This document shows positions 10,291 to 21,089 of a stretch of 64,000 nucleotides of DNA, in pieces. Below the pieces are notes generated by a model that was not told the origin of the DNA, ran no database searches, and worked only from the letters and a program-made list of their open reading frames with translations. Position numbers and translations under genes: made by a program. Each line of letters opens with the position of its first letter. Position 1 is the stretch's first letter. The DNA comes from Adiantum capillus-veneris (taxonomy: Eukaryota > Streptophyta > Polypodiopsida > Polypodiales > Pteridaceae): positions 62,708,248 to 62,772,247 of the forward strand of contig CM043944.1 in NCBI GenBank assembly GCA_014529385.2, read 5' to 3'.

Positions 10291-11961
10291 ATAAGCATCT
10301 GGTATGTCATCATCGACTCCTTCAGGAGCTTCCCCGTTGTGTATCCTTGAAAGATGATCCGCTCGTAGATGGGTTTTACCCTTTTTGACCACCACTATGA
10401 AGTCAAATTCTAGCAATATAATAAACCAGCGTACGATTCTCCTTGTATTGCAAGGTTTATTCACTAGGTACAAAAGAGCTTGATGATCTGTGAAGAACAC
10501 AAATTTGTTTGCAAGCAAATAATGCCCAAATTTCTTTACAGCATAAATCATTCCCAACCCTTCCCGCTCGGTGGTTGTGTAGTTCTTTTCCGCACTGTTT
10601 AACTGTCGGCTCGCATAGCAAACCCGAATATCCATTGTTCCGTCTCCAGGTTGAGCTAGAATACTTCCAATGGAATATGCTGAAGCATCAATGTGAACAT
10701 GGAATATCTTTTCCCAATCTGGTGCCTTTAGTACAGGTGCTGATATAAGGTTTTCCTTCAGCTTTTGGAATGAAGTTTCACACTCCTCGGTCCACTCGAA
10801 ATTGACTAGCAAACGATACAGAGGTTGTGAGATAACCGCATACATGTATATGAATCTTTGATAATATCCGCAGTGTCCCATGAAGGATTGCACTTATTTC
10901 GCATTAGTAGGCCTGGGTAGGTCTACAATGACTTTGACTTTGTCTAGGTCTGTGGTTATGCCATTTCTTGAGACAATGTGTCCTAAGATTCGGCCTTGCT
11001 TAACCATAAATACACACTTTTCCGGGTTAAGACATATTCGATATGTCCTGCACTTTTCAAAGACCTTTTGCAAATGGTCAATATGTTCCTCTCGTAGAAG
11101 AGAGTGCACACACAGGTCATCCATGTAAATTTCTAAGAATATTCTTAGGTATTCCTTGAATGCGTGAGTCATTAACCTTTGGAAAGTGGTTGGTGCATTA
11201 GTTAATCCAAATGGCATAACTCGATATGCATAAGTCTCCCATTCTGTGGAAAACACTGTTTTGTGTTGATCCTCCCTTCCTATTGCCAGTTGGTTGTATC
11301 CTGAAAACCCATCCAGAAAGGAATAGGCCTATTTCCCGGCTACTCGCTCAAGTACATGTTCTGTAATTGGCAAGGGATAATTATCCCTTATGGTTGCTGC
11401 ATTCACCTTCTTGAGGTTTACACACACTCACAGTTTTTCGTTCTTTTTGGGAACTACCACAATGGGTGACACCCAATCTGTATGTTCAATCTCATAGATG
11501 AATTCAGCTTCCATCAGTTTATCAATCTCTTCTTTGATTTGTTTAGCAAATGTGTCATTATATGTGTAAGGACGTTGTTTGCTAGGTTTTGCATCTGATT
11601 TCAAAGCAATTGTATGTTGGCATATCAATGGATCAACTCCTTTGAGGTCTTTATAGGACCAAGCGAACACATCTTTATACTTCTTGAGAAGTTATGTTAG
11701 CTGTTCTTCCTCCTCAAGCTCTAAATCGTTAGCTATATAGACCGGCTGAGGCTTTTCACCTGATTCTGCGAGGTCTATCTTTTTTGCATTTTCAGGCCCA
11801 TCGTAAGATTCTTCGTTGGTTCTTTCCCTGACTGGTGGTGTCATGATGATTTTTCTGTCCTGGATAGTAAATTTCCGATAGTGTGATGGTACATTCATGT
11901 TCCCCTTTTCTAACTCCCCTTTACCCTCACTATCTTCTTCAGTAGTCCATATCTCTCTCAA
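10291..11961 (-). pseudogene. Element A reverse transcriptase and RNase H
   Basis: This makes DNA from the element RNA and removes the RNA strand. The RT (about 11650-10800) shows the PYTYN/VVPKK start, FLDGFSGYNQL, MPFGLTNAPTTFQ and the catalytic YMDD, followed by LGHIVSRNGI. RNase H (about 10750-10380) keeps its catalytic acidic residues in HIDASAYSIG, TTEREGLG and FFTDHQAL. The frame is in phase throughout but has stops at 11692, 11428, 11329 and 10894. Several look like CAA/CAG/CGA changed to TAA/TAG/TGA, for example before VQSFMGHCGYY. The region between 11961 and 12240 is the diverged protease-RT linker. Confidence 0.9.
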
Positions 11962-12240
11962 AGACCATTTCAGTTCTTGGTATTTCTGTTTACGCTCCAG
12001 TTTGGTCCACTCTTCATCTTTTGTTGTTTCTTTTTTTTATTTTTGTGATTTTGTTTCGGTTTTAGCTTTTCGTACCTGTTTTATTTCCTCTCGCGTTCTT
12101 TCTATTCGATTTTTTGAGAATTTTCCTGATATTTGATCTTTTACACAAGCATCAAATAGTGAGTTTTACATTTTATCCTGTGCATCAGGTTCTCTCTAGC
12201 TTTGTTTCCTGCTTGTTTCCTCTTATAGCGTTCTTGGCGT

Positions 12241-13112
12241 TGTTGGGCACATTTCTGACACCCCGTTTTTTGTAAATTTGTACATACGGACATGACGGTT
12301 GATGTCAAAAGGGTGTGTGGGCTTTCTTTTTGTGGGTTTTTAGCTTGCTTTAGTAATCACATGTACATGCAGTACAAGTCGCTAGTCTAGTGACAGTTGT
12401 TGCGCTATTGTAAGTGCCCGTGAGTGAGTTTTTTGAAGGGAGACTTGTATATAACAAAAACTCATGTAAAAACTAAGAAAAGTTCAGTCAAATATCATAA
12501 TTTTGCAGGTTTTGGGTCGTTGTGGCTTCTTGATGCTTTTGGATGCAGTTTTTTGCCCTCGACTAGCCTTCCTACGCGTAGTCGGGCCATGGCAGCTTGC
12601 TGTTCACGCCAATTTTGCACATAGAGGTACATAGAATTGAAATTTGTGGTCTTTAGAGATTTTGTTGTAGAAAATGCAGAGAATTTTTGAGGCTTGAAAG
12701 CATCGCTTTTGGAGTTGTGGTTTGGGAGATACAGTCTATTTCCCACAGCGCACAGGATATGGCAGCGTACAGGCAGTTTGGTGTATGGTAGATTGTGGAA
12801 GATCTCTTGTTTGGAGATGTGTGTACACTTCAAAATTGTGTTTTTGAAGAGTTATTTGGTGAAGGTGAAAGCTCTTTCTCTCAAGTGCATTGTTCGGCGT
12901 GTGCTATAAATCCATGCCAGGGTAAGCGCTTCTTAATTTTCATGGTGGTCTTTTGGGTGGGCGTGTGCTGGTAAATTCCCAAGAGATCACTTGTCTTTGA
13001 GTTCTGGTTTTGTTGAGGTTCTTTTTATAACTTTTGTGGTGCTGATCTTGTGTCTTGAGCGCTATTGGGAGACATTGCTATAGAGGTGCCCCTTGCTCTT
13101 GTTTTCCCAACA
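12241..13112 (+). repeat. Element B 5' LTR
   Basis: It is 872 bp with TGTTGGG...CCCAACA ends. A TATA-like TTGTATATAAC lies near 12445, and the core TCCTACGCGTAG at 12570-12581, shared with the palindrome seen in other LTR-like sequences here. It aligns end to end with the 3' LTR. The open frames in it have no credible product. Confidence 0.92.
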
Positions 13113-13118
13113 GTAATT

Positions 13119-13137
13119 TGGTGCCCGCCACCGAGGA
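13119..13137 (+). other. Element B primer-binding site
   Basis: TGGTGCCCGCCACCGAGGA lies six bases after the LTR. It resembles the PBS of Z, M and A2 (TGGCGCC...GGGGA) with several changes. The tRNA was not identified. Confidence 0.55.
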
Positions 13138-13187
13138 GTGCTTCAAGTTACCTTCAATCTTGATGGTGTAGACATAAATTGGCAGCC

Positions 13188-14371
13188 ATGGTTAAGCTCA
13201 ATGATGGCTTGTCGAGGATGAATGATGTGATGAAACAATTGAAGCTAAGCAGGCTAGAAGACTTGGACATGCATTACACGAGGTTTTGCTCTCTCAAGCA
13301 AGAGTTAGAGGTGCTTGAGGATATGGTTTTGGATGCAAAAAGAGAGAGATTCTTGTTCATTGGTACTCTTCCAAGATGCTTGGGCATTGAGGTTGCTTGC
13401 ACAGACTTGTTGGGTGTGAGAAGCATTGTTGATTTCTTGAAGCAAGAACGATGGTTGGAAAATGTAAATCAGTCTTGTGCTTCTTCATGGGTTTCATGTG
13501 AGAGCCCCTCTATCACTATTGATGATTGTAGCACTGATGATGAGGTTGATTCAAATGTAGAAGATGACGCTTTGTCTCTTGATGATGTACATTTTAATGA
13601 GGAGTTATCTGCAAGTGGTATTGTGAAAGAAAGATCTTGGAGTGCATGTATGACAAAGAGGGCAACGATATAGCTGATTTGGATGCATGTCTGAATGATT
13701 GTAAAGATGAGGACTTGTCTAGCTCTATGTGCTTGCATTATATGCCTTTGGATGATTTTGATTGTGAGGTAGATGACATGCATATTGAGATTATGGATTA
13801 TCTTTTTGCTCCTCCATCTTATGAGTTGTTATGGTACCCTGATGAGTTGTGGGTATGTGGACCCATTTGGGATATAGAGATTAATGTTTGTGATGTTGAT
13901 GATGCTATTGGTGACACTGAGCTGCCTGCTAGTTATGATTTTCATTGTGAGCAAGAGGATGGTTTGCGTGATGTGGATTGTGATGGTAGTCTTGATTGGG
14001 GATTTGATGACCCACAAGTTGAGATGGATGAGGAGATGCAAGTTAGTGTGTTCCATGCATTGTCAAGGGTGAAGAAGCTTATGAAAACCTCACATGCATG
14101 TGTGGATGCTGAAGAGGATTGTGGCTTGGAAAGTTGGGATAGTCATGATGACATGGATACAGTGAATTTTTTGTCTTGGCTTGATGTGATTGATATATCT
14201 CATGATGATGAGAATGTTAATCCATGGTATTTTGGTTTGTACGTTGATGGTTGGAGCTCACTTGTGATTGATGATTGTTCTTATGACTTTGAAGGATGCC
14301 ATTATGTGTGCACGATGGATGCAAGGGATAATACTTTTCCATTTGATCGTGGTAAGGGTATATGGTGCTGA
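13188..14371 (+). pseudogene. Element B acidic protein of unknown function, one frameshift
   Basis: The frame starts at ATG 13188 in a good context (GCCATGG) and runs to a stop at 13673. The frame starting near 13637 continues directly to 14371, so one single-base indel around 13625-13640 separates two parts of one ancestral protein of about 390 residues. The N-terminal ~100 residues are predicted helical (MVKLNDGLSRMNDVMKQLKL...). The rest is very rich in Asp and Glu, with many Cys, His and Trp. It has no zinc knuckle, protease or capsid motif I can recognise. It sits where gag-pol should be. It could be a captured host gene or a strongly diverged gag; I cannot tell which. Confidence 0.6.
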
Positions 14372-14419
14372 TTCCTTTGTACATGATGTATCTTTGTACA
14401 TAATATTTTGCATAGTCTA

Positions 14420-14464
14420 CTGCTGAGCATGAATGCTCTAGCAGACTGGGGGGTTGGCAAACTA
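14420..14464 (+). promoter_or_regulatory. Hairpin plus polypurine tract before B's 3' LTR
   Basis: The arms CTGCTGAGCAT and ATGCTCTAGCAG pair around a GA loop, with one bulged base (14420-14444). The purine tract ACTGGGGGGTTGGCAAACTA runs directly to the LTR at 14465. The same layout with the same spacing is found before Z's 3' LTR, with one base pair changed on both sides. The purine tract primes plus-strand DNA synthesis; the hairpin's role is not known. Confidence 0.75.
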
Positions 14465-15336
14465 TGTTGGGCGCATTTCTGACACCCCGTTTTTTGTAAA
14501 TTTGTACATACGGACATGACGGCCGATGTCAAAAGGGTGTGTGGGCTTTCTTTTTGTGGGTTTTTGGCTTGCTTTAGTAAGCACATGTACATGCATTACA
14601 AGTCGCTAGTCTAGTGACAGTTGTCGGGCTATTGTAAGTGCCCGTGAGTGAGTTTTTTGAAGGGAGACTTGTATATAACAAAAACTCATGTAAAAACTAA
14701 AAAAATTTCAATAAAATATCAGAATTTTGCAGGTTTTGGATCGTTGTGGCTTCTTGATGCTTTTGGATGCAGTTTTTTACCCTCGACTAGCCTTCCTACG
14801 CGTAGTCGGGCCATGGCAGCTTGTTGTTCATGCCAATTTTGCACATAGAGGTACATAGAATTGAAATTTGTGGTCTTCAGAGCTTTTGTTGTAGAAAATA
14901 CAGAGAATTTTTGAGGCTTGAAAGCATCCCTTTTGGAGTTGTGGTTTGGAAGATACAGTCTATTTCCCACAGCGCATAGGATATGGAAGCTTGCAGGAAG
15001 TTTGGTGTATGGTAGATTGTGGAAGCTCTCTTGTTTGGAGATGTGTGTACACTTCAAAATTGTGTTTTTGAAGAGTTATTTGGTGAAGGTGAAAGCTCTT
15101 TCTCTCAAGTGAATTTGTCGGCGTGTGCTGTAAATCCATGCCAGGGTAAGTGCTTCCTAATTTTCATGGTGGTCTTTTGGGTGGGCGTGTGCTGGTCAAT
15201 TCCCAAGAGACCACTTGTCTTTGAGTTGTGGTTTTTTTGAGGTTCTTTTGATACCGTTTGTGGTGCTAATCTTGTGTCTTCAACGCTCTTGGGAGACATA
15301 GCTATAGAGGTGCCCCTTGCTCTTGTTTTCCCAACA
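14465..15336 (+). repeat. Element B 3' LTR
   Basis: It is 872 bp, the same length as the 5' LTR, with the same TGTTGGG...CCCAACA ends and the TCCTACGCGTAG core at 14794-14805. It is followed at 15337 by element A coding sequence (ACGTCTAGGG, minus-strand Pro-Arg-Arg). Confidence 0.92.
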
Positions 15337-16200
15337 ACGTCTAGGGTTTTGATTAGCAAAATCATAAAACTTGATATTCTCGGTTTCATTTCCACGCTCA
15401 CTTGAGGTGTCTGAACACTCATTATCTGCATCATCATTTACGTCCAAATGTTCAGAGGAGTTGTAAAACTCTTCTTGTTCTGGTGGTTCTACCGTCTCTT
15501 TTTCTGGTATATTGCTTACCATGTAATAGGGTAACACATCATAGCCATCCTTATCGCAAAATTTTGTTGTTGGACTGTCGGTAATGGTACAGACATCCAA
15601 TGTTGCTAGTATGTGTTCCCATTCTAGAGGTTCCAAGGCATCTTCACGAAAAGGTTCCGGAATATACTCCTTGTCCTCAATTGCTCTTTCTAAGACGCAT
15701 TCCTCTTTTCTTAAGCTTCCACAATGTGAAGCTCCGCATATCCATAGCTCTTTTGGTTGCCCTAACCATGCTGGTAGTTCTGATCCTGCTACTGTAGCCG
15801 AATCAAATTCTTCCACAAGTGTTTGGTTCACATCTTTGTAAATATGGTCTTTCAGGTGTATTTTAGTTGTTGTCTCGCCATGTCTGAGGTATATGTGGTC
15901 ATAACCCCAATCTTGGACCATCTTCAATTGTCGCATGAATGGTCGTCCCAAGATGATCTCATAATTGTTCTTTTTGTCGAAATCGACTATTGCAAATGTA
16001 TGCTCATACTCGATTCCGCACGAAGTGATAATCACTTTTTCTATGAGTCCTAGAGGCTTCTCCATGAATCCATCTGCCAATTGCAGTTTCATTCGGTAGC
16101 CCTCAAAGCTGGTTTTCCCCATTTTTTCCAGATTTCCTTGGTGGCGATAGCAACCCCCGCTCCACTGTCAAGAATAGCTTTGGAAATTACTCCTTGGAAT
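15337..16200 (-). pseudogene. Element A protease
   Basis: This retropepsin cuts the polyprotein. The active site DSGAG is encoded at 16169-16155, just upstream of a frame break. The domain continues with MKLQLADGF and the strand EIILGRPFMRQL (about 15960-15925). An acidic linker to RT follows, and B is inserted in it after ...ANQNPRR. The frame is open for 281 codons from 16122 to the insertion. Confidence 0.8.
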
Positions 16201-16346
16201 TCTACTGGTAGCGTGGTGTTTCCATCTTCTCCCTTGAAATATTATCCAACCTTATTTAATGGTACTGGCCTAGTGTTTAGTTGAGGCTTGTCCAACTCTC
16301 TGATCCCTTCTTATAGCTTCAAGGTGGGGTCTTTCACTCCAAATTT

Positions 16347-19300
16347 TTATAGGCATTTTACTACTGTGGTCCACATGTTTGGCCTTAACCTTAGGAGTTC
16401 TGCTAACGTGATTGTGCATGCCACCGGGGTGGATAACAACTCAATCAATCCTTGCGAATCCATCACCTTGTTAGAAGAAAGTCTTTGATATGGGATTGCT
16501 CTCACTTCCGAATTAGCTTCATACTCTCCTAGGTAAGAGGGTAAAGTTCTCAACGAGTCTGGTTGGCTGTGCCCCGAACTAATTGATCCTTGGTATCCCC
16601 CTTGTGAATGTATCTCAAAGTTCATTTGCGACCGTGCCTCAAATTCTTCAATAGGAGGTAAGGTTACATTATTTTCTTTTCTGGTGCTATTCACATGGTT
16701 ACTCATTCTATTAGCCTCGTTGGCCTCACGGATTTGCTTCCACACATCGTCTAGACCGTTACAGTCCTTACCCATTTCTGCCAATATTTTAGGCTGAAAC
16801 CCGTCACTTGTCCCATATGTGGTATTTGACACTATGATAGGCTCTCCTCTGGACTCATAGACATTAGTGAGTCTTTCCTTCATTTCTACATGTTTCTCTA
16901 AAGTTGGTTGGATAGGGGTTGGAGCTGGTGCCTCATGCCAATTTGCAGGTTTAGCCAGCGGGTCTTCCATCAATGATTGAGCCGTTTTGATCATCTTTTT
17001 ACACATATCCAACCTCTGTTTTTCTATTTCTGCATATAGATAAGTCATCCACCTTTGCTCCTGGGTTTGGTTCTTTTTAAATCGAGCTTCATAAGCTTTT
17101 AGAAGCGCATCCAACTGCTCATTTACCTTGTCTGCCAGTACAGATCCTCCTGATCGTGCATTTTTGGGCTTTGCTATTTCTTTGGGTGCTATGGTTGCTG
17201 TGGTGTGTGAGCTTAAGCTAGCTGGATCCTCTAACCGTTCCAATCTATCCTTTGTATGTTTCAATTCCTCGGATAGGGCTGTTTGCTCTCGTTCTTTCCT
17301 GGATTTCCTACGCGCCTTTCTAGCTTTCCAAGTGCTTCTCTGATTTTTCATTTCTGAACTTTGGGCATCGGTTTTTAGTTCTTCAACTATGGGTTCATTC
17401 GTCCTTCTTTGAGCTTGGGCTCGTGTTACTGCCTGAATAGGTATGATTGTTTCATTTTCCGATCCTCCACTGGAAGGTACTGTTTCTAACATGTTCAAGG
17501 TGGTTTTTGCTCCTTTGCTCAGGTTTTTAGGGCAATCAGAAATCAAATGAGTAATTCCATATTCTGGGCAATACGCATTGACTCTAATGATTTCATCATG
17601 AGGACAGTCTCTCAGCCAATGGTCTCCACCACACTTGTAACAGGGTCCTCTTGGGTTGTTGAGGTGCTCCTTGAGCTCCTCTTTGTTGGTAAGCATGTCT
17701 CTGTCCGCCCATGCCTCCATTGGCTATGAACAACAATGTTCATTCATCTAAGCTATATCTTTCTTCTCCTGCTGCCTGTGCAGCAGTTGGTGCTTCTGTA
17801 TTTCCTATCCTGTTCCATGGTTCTAGTGTCAAGGGTTCTTCCGGTGGATAATAGAGAGGGTTTGCCGCATATCCATTGGGATCTTCATAATATGCATGGA
17901 TAGGCATCACAGCCTTATCCTCTAATTCAGTTACTGTTGGTGTGTATCTTATACCAACTGGTCGTAATCCTGGTAGGGGTGGTTGTTGTCCCAACACCGG
18001 TTGTGGTCTTTCTACACCTACAGGTCCTGGTAAGTTGCCTGCTTGATATCTAGGCATTGGTGGAACTTGAGGAGAAGCTACTGGAGCTTGGGGAGCGTAA
18101 GGTCTCTCTCTCACATATCCCTTGTTATAATAACATTCCTCGGTCCCATGGTTTGTCCATTTTTGTTCAATAGCACACCACTTGGGCTGTTTAGCCTGGG
18201 GTTTGGCGTACAAGTTGATCTTTTTTAGCACTTCATCTACGAGCTTCTCCTAGTTGACCGCTACTTCTCCTTTTGGTGCTATCTTAGAAGACTTGCATCC
18301 ACTTTGCTGTGAAGAGGAATCGTCATCAAGGTCCTTGAACTCCCCTTCTTTGTAGAACGCACAATTGTTCACAAGGTACAGAGCCTCCTTGGTCAACTCA
18401 TTCAACGTCGTGCTCCTCTTCATATGTAAGTCTTTCTGGAAATCTGCATTCCTTAGTCCTTGGATGAATATCAGCATAAGTCTGGACTGAGTTGGCAGTT
18501 CTTTAACAGGACAGAACTTAACATATCTTTTTAGTCTTAGGGCTGCCTTTCGTACAGATTCTCCATCTTTCTGTTTGAATTTATGGATCTGTGAGACGGT
18601 ATTATGAGCTATTTTCTTTGAGATAATTCCTTGATAAACTCGTCAAACACTTCCTCCATCGACTCAAAGTCTCTACGCTCTACAGAGTCAAACCAAGTGG
18701 CAGCATCATCCTCTAGGGTTAGTCCAAACTCTGCAAATTGGGTAGGAAAATCTAACACCTCTTCGGCTCTAATTACACGCACAAAGGCTGCAACATGATC
18801 TCTCGGGTCTCTGTTTCCTGTGTATTTCTTGTTTACCTATTTTTGCACTTGAGAAGGTCTAATTCTTCAATGGTCTACAAACCTCATCATTGGATCACCC
18901 CGTCCTAATCGATATACCTCTTCAGGCCTTCTGTAAAAGGCTGGTTCCTCTCCCAATGGTGCTCCTAAGCCATAATTTCTAACGGTTCTCACTGGAGCTG
19001 GTTCTTCTCTTAGAACTCGTTCTATGGGTGGTCCTCCACGCTCTATTGACCCTTGTGTCTTTGGCTTACTCTCTACGTGATACCTTGAATAGAGTGGTGG
19101 TTCTTGCAAATCCCTGAGCCCTCGTGCGGCGTGATAACCATCTTGGTTTTGGTCTGATTCCATTGTTGCACTCCATCGAAGCCATGCCTGCAATGATGAA
19201 TGGTTTGCTGGTTGGTCTTGGTTGTTGAATGCTTGCGGTCAGGTGGAATGTGAGGTTGCGTCATACTCATCTGAAAAAGGATTCGTTGACTTGCTTGGGG

Positions 19301-20150
19301 TGTAGGTGGATCTTGGAACTTCCTAAGGGGCATATGCTGATGCTCCTGGACCTGTTGCCCTCTCTACCTCCTCTGGGAGAATACGTTGGTATTCTCGCCC
19401 GTATCTATCAACAAAAACTATGCCCTTCCCCGTAGCAGTTTCATAAGAGAATAAGTAAAGAACCTTGTCTTTGCTTAATTCATTTATGTATGGTTCTTTG
19501 CTGTCAAAGTAAGAGACTATACCCTCACTCTCATGATTGTAGGTTCCCACGTTCTCGTTATAAGTTGGAACCATGGTTGTTTTCTTATCATACATAAAAA
19601 TAGCTCCGGGCCAATCAATGTTTGGTGGCGGTTCTTGAGCTTCTGAAACCATTTTCCCTTTCGCCACGTTATCTCCATATCTGTTGTAAGCTTCACGGTT
19701 ACTAACTATTAAATAGTGGTTCCCCTTTTCATATCTGAATCTATCTCCATCATCATACACTCGGATTATCTCCAATCTTTGAGCTGGCCTCTCTTCGATA
19801 CAAATGCACTTGCAGCCTCGATAGTCAGAATAGACTAGGTCTCCTCTCGAGTTTGTTCCCTCTAAGAAGATCACCGTGAGCTTGGAATCATTCAAAGTAT
19901 TTTGGGAGGTGCTTGCTCCTTGCATAGGTCTATCATAGGTGAAACCTTCTGGCTGTTGACTACCCATCATGAAGAAAGATTTGTCTGACGAAGTGTTAGT
20001 ATCACTACCTTCCTCAATAATCGGTGCTAGCGGATCTAGCCTTGCCTGAGTCACACTCTCTTCGTTCGACACTAAGCTACCTTGGTCACCTGCCACCTTC
20101 TGGTCTCTAACAATGTATCTTCCTGATCTTAAATTCATCAAACTTATCAA
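16347..20150 (-). pseudogene. Element A gag, broken by frameshifts
   Basis: The minus-strand start is at 20150 (275-residue N-terminal part with no match I know). The capsid-like part lies about 18840-18480 and contains DPRDHVAAF and DDAATWFDSV, the usual Ty3 gag hydrophobic pattern. A Pro-rich part at 18231-17740 contains ERPQPVLGQQPP, also present in A2. At 17645-17600 a zinc knuckle reads C-x2-C-x3-H-x4-C (CYKCGGDH), and a second at about 17575-17530 has Tyr for its second Cys. A long charged tail follows to 16347. At least four frame changes and some stops are present. Gag here is unusually long, over 1100 residues if joined. Confidence 0.75.
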
Positions 20151-21089
20151 TGCAATTTATCACAAATCCAACCACTCACCTAACAAAGGGTCATTTTCTG
20201 CACAACTTCTTGCTTTGTTGCTGAATATACCTGTACACAAGCGTTTCAATTTCGGCAATCGAATCAAATCATTTATCTGCTAGAGGTTATCTTAGTAATG
20301 ATTGGCATAACTGGAGAGTTAATCTCAACCACTACTGTATTTTATACACTGCTAATGTTTTGAATTAGGTCTGCTAATCTGAAACAGTACTGCCCTTAGA
20401 TGTTGGTCAATTTACGCGAAAAAGTCTGAATTGAGTCTTTGCTTCGTCAAATGGGCAAACAAGGTCCAATTTCACTTCTGAAAGAAGTTATGGCACCCTT
20501 AATCCAAATGGAATCTCACTGATGTCTATGATAGGTCAAATTTTCTTTGCAGTATGCCCCAATAGACATCCTACGCGTATGATGTCTCATGTTGTGTTTT
20601 GCCTGGATTTTGGCACTGTTGTTTTCCTTTGTTGTGCAGCTACTTTTACTTTTTGAATTGGACACCTATTAGCTGGTCAATGAGTCAGAAATTTGTTCCG
20701 ACAGCCTGTTGCTAATATTGATCAGTCTAATCAACTCCAAATTGGACCAAAATTGACTAGGAGGCTTGCCTTAGGCTATATAACACCTTACTATGCTCAA
20801 AGTCAAAGTATGGCTTCAATTTCTTGCTTTAGACATACTACCCGTAGGATGTCTTTTTCATCAGAATGGATTCAAACTCAAAGACCAGGCTCCCCTTGAG
20901 TTGCTGATCACTTTGGTATACTCAAAATTTAGTTTGGAGTCCAAAATCACTCAGAAGACATCCTACGCGTTGGCCCAGGCTCCCCTAAACAAAGTTGAAA
21001 CCCATGTAAAAAGGGAACTTGGAGTTGGTTTCACCTATGGTATAGGTGAAACTTGAAGGGACAAGTGGTGGGATCCACTACCTACGTAT
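20151..21089. other. LTR-like stretch with three palindrome copies, no gene
   Basis: Palindrome copies lie at 20565-20586 (one mismatch), 20832-20853 (degenerate) and 20957-20970 (left half only). A plus-strand TATA-like CTATATAACACC lies at 20774-20785. It sits upstream of A's gag on the minus strand but I found no PBS between them, so I cannot assign it as A's LTR. Confidence 0.4.

Larger units (their letters stand above)
12241..15336 (+). mobile_element. Element B: non-autonomous LTR retrotransposon with an acidic ORF
   Basis: Two 872-bp LTRs (12241-13112 and 14465-15336) enclose only 1352 bp. Both start TGTTGGG and end CCCAACA, a perfect 7-bp inverted terminus. There is a PBS right after the 5' LTR and a purine tract right before the 3' LTR. 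The flanks are GCGT on the left and ACGT on the right, consistent with a 4-bp target duplication with one change. Removing B rejoins element A's frame across the site. LTRs differ at roughly 6% by eye, so the insertion is not recent. No gag, protease, RT or integrase is present; it must be moved in trans. Confidence 0.9.
7363..20150 (-). mobile_element. Element A: decayed Ty3/gypsy element, interrupted by B
   Basis: On the minus strand the order is gag (20150-16347), protease (16200-15337), the inserted element B (15336-12241), then RT, RNase H, integrase and a second retropepsin-like domain (11961-7363). There is one RNase H with its catalytic acidic residues, a YMDD-type RT and no chromodomain, so it is neither a chromovirus nor the dual-RNase-H Tat type of Z. 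Neither LTR was found with confidence. From 11961 to 7363 one reading frame holds, broken only by nonsense codons at 11692, 11428, 11329, 10894, 10009, 8863 and 8521. The gag half has frameshifts as well. The element is dead. Confidence 0.85.

Noticed and set aside
12424-12909. Small frames in B's LTRs seen twice (12424 and 14648; 12495 and 14719)
   Set aside because: The duplication comes from the LTR pair itself; the frames are short and have no domain.
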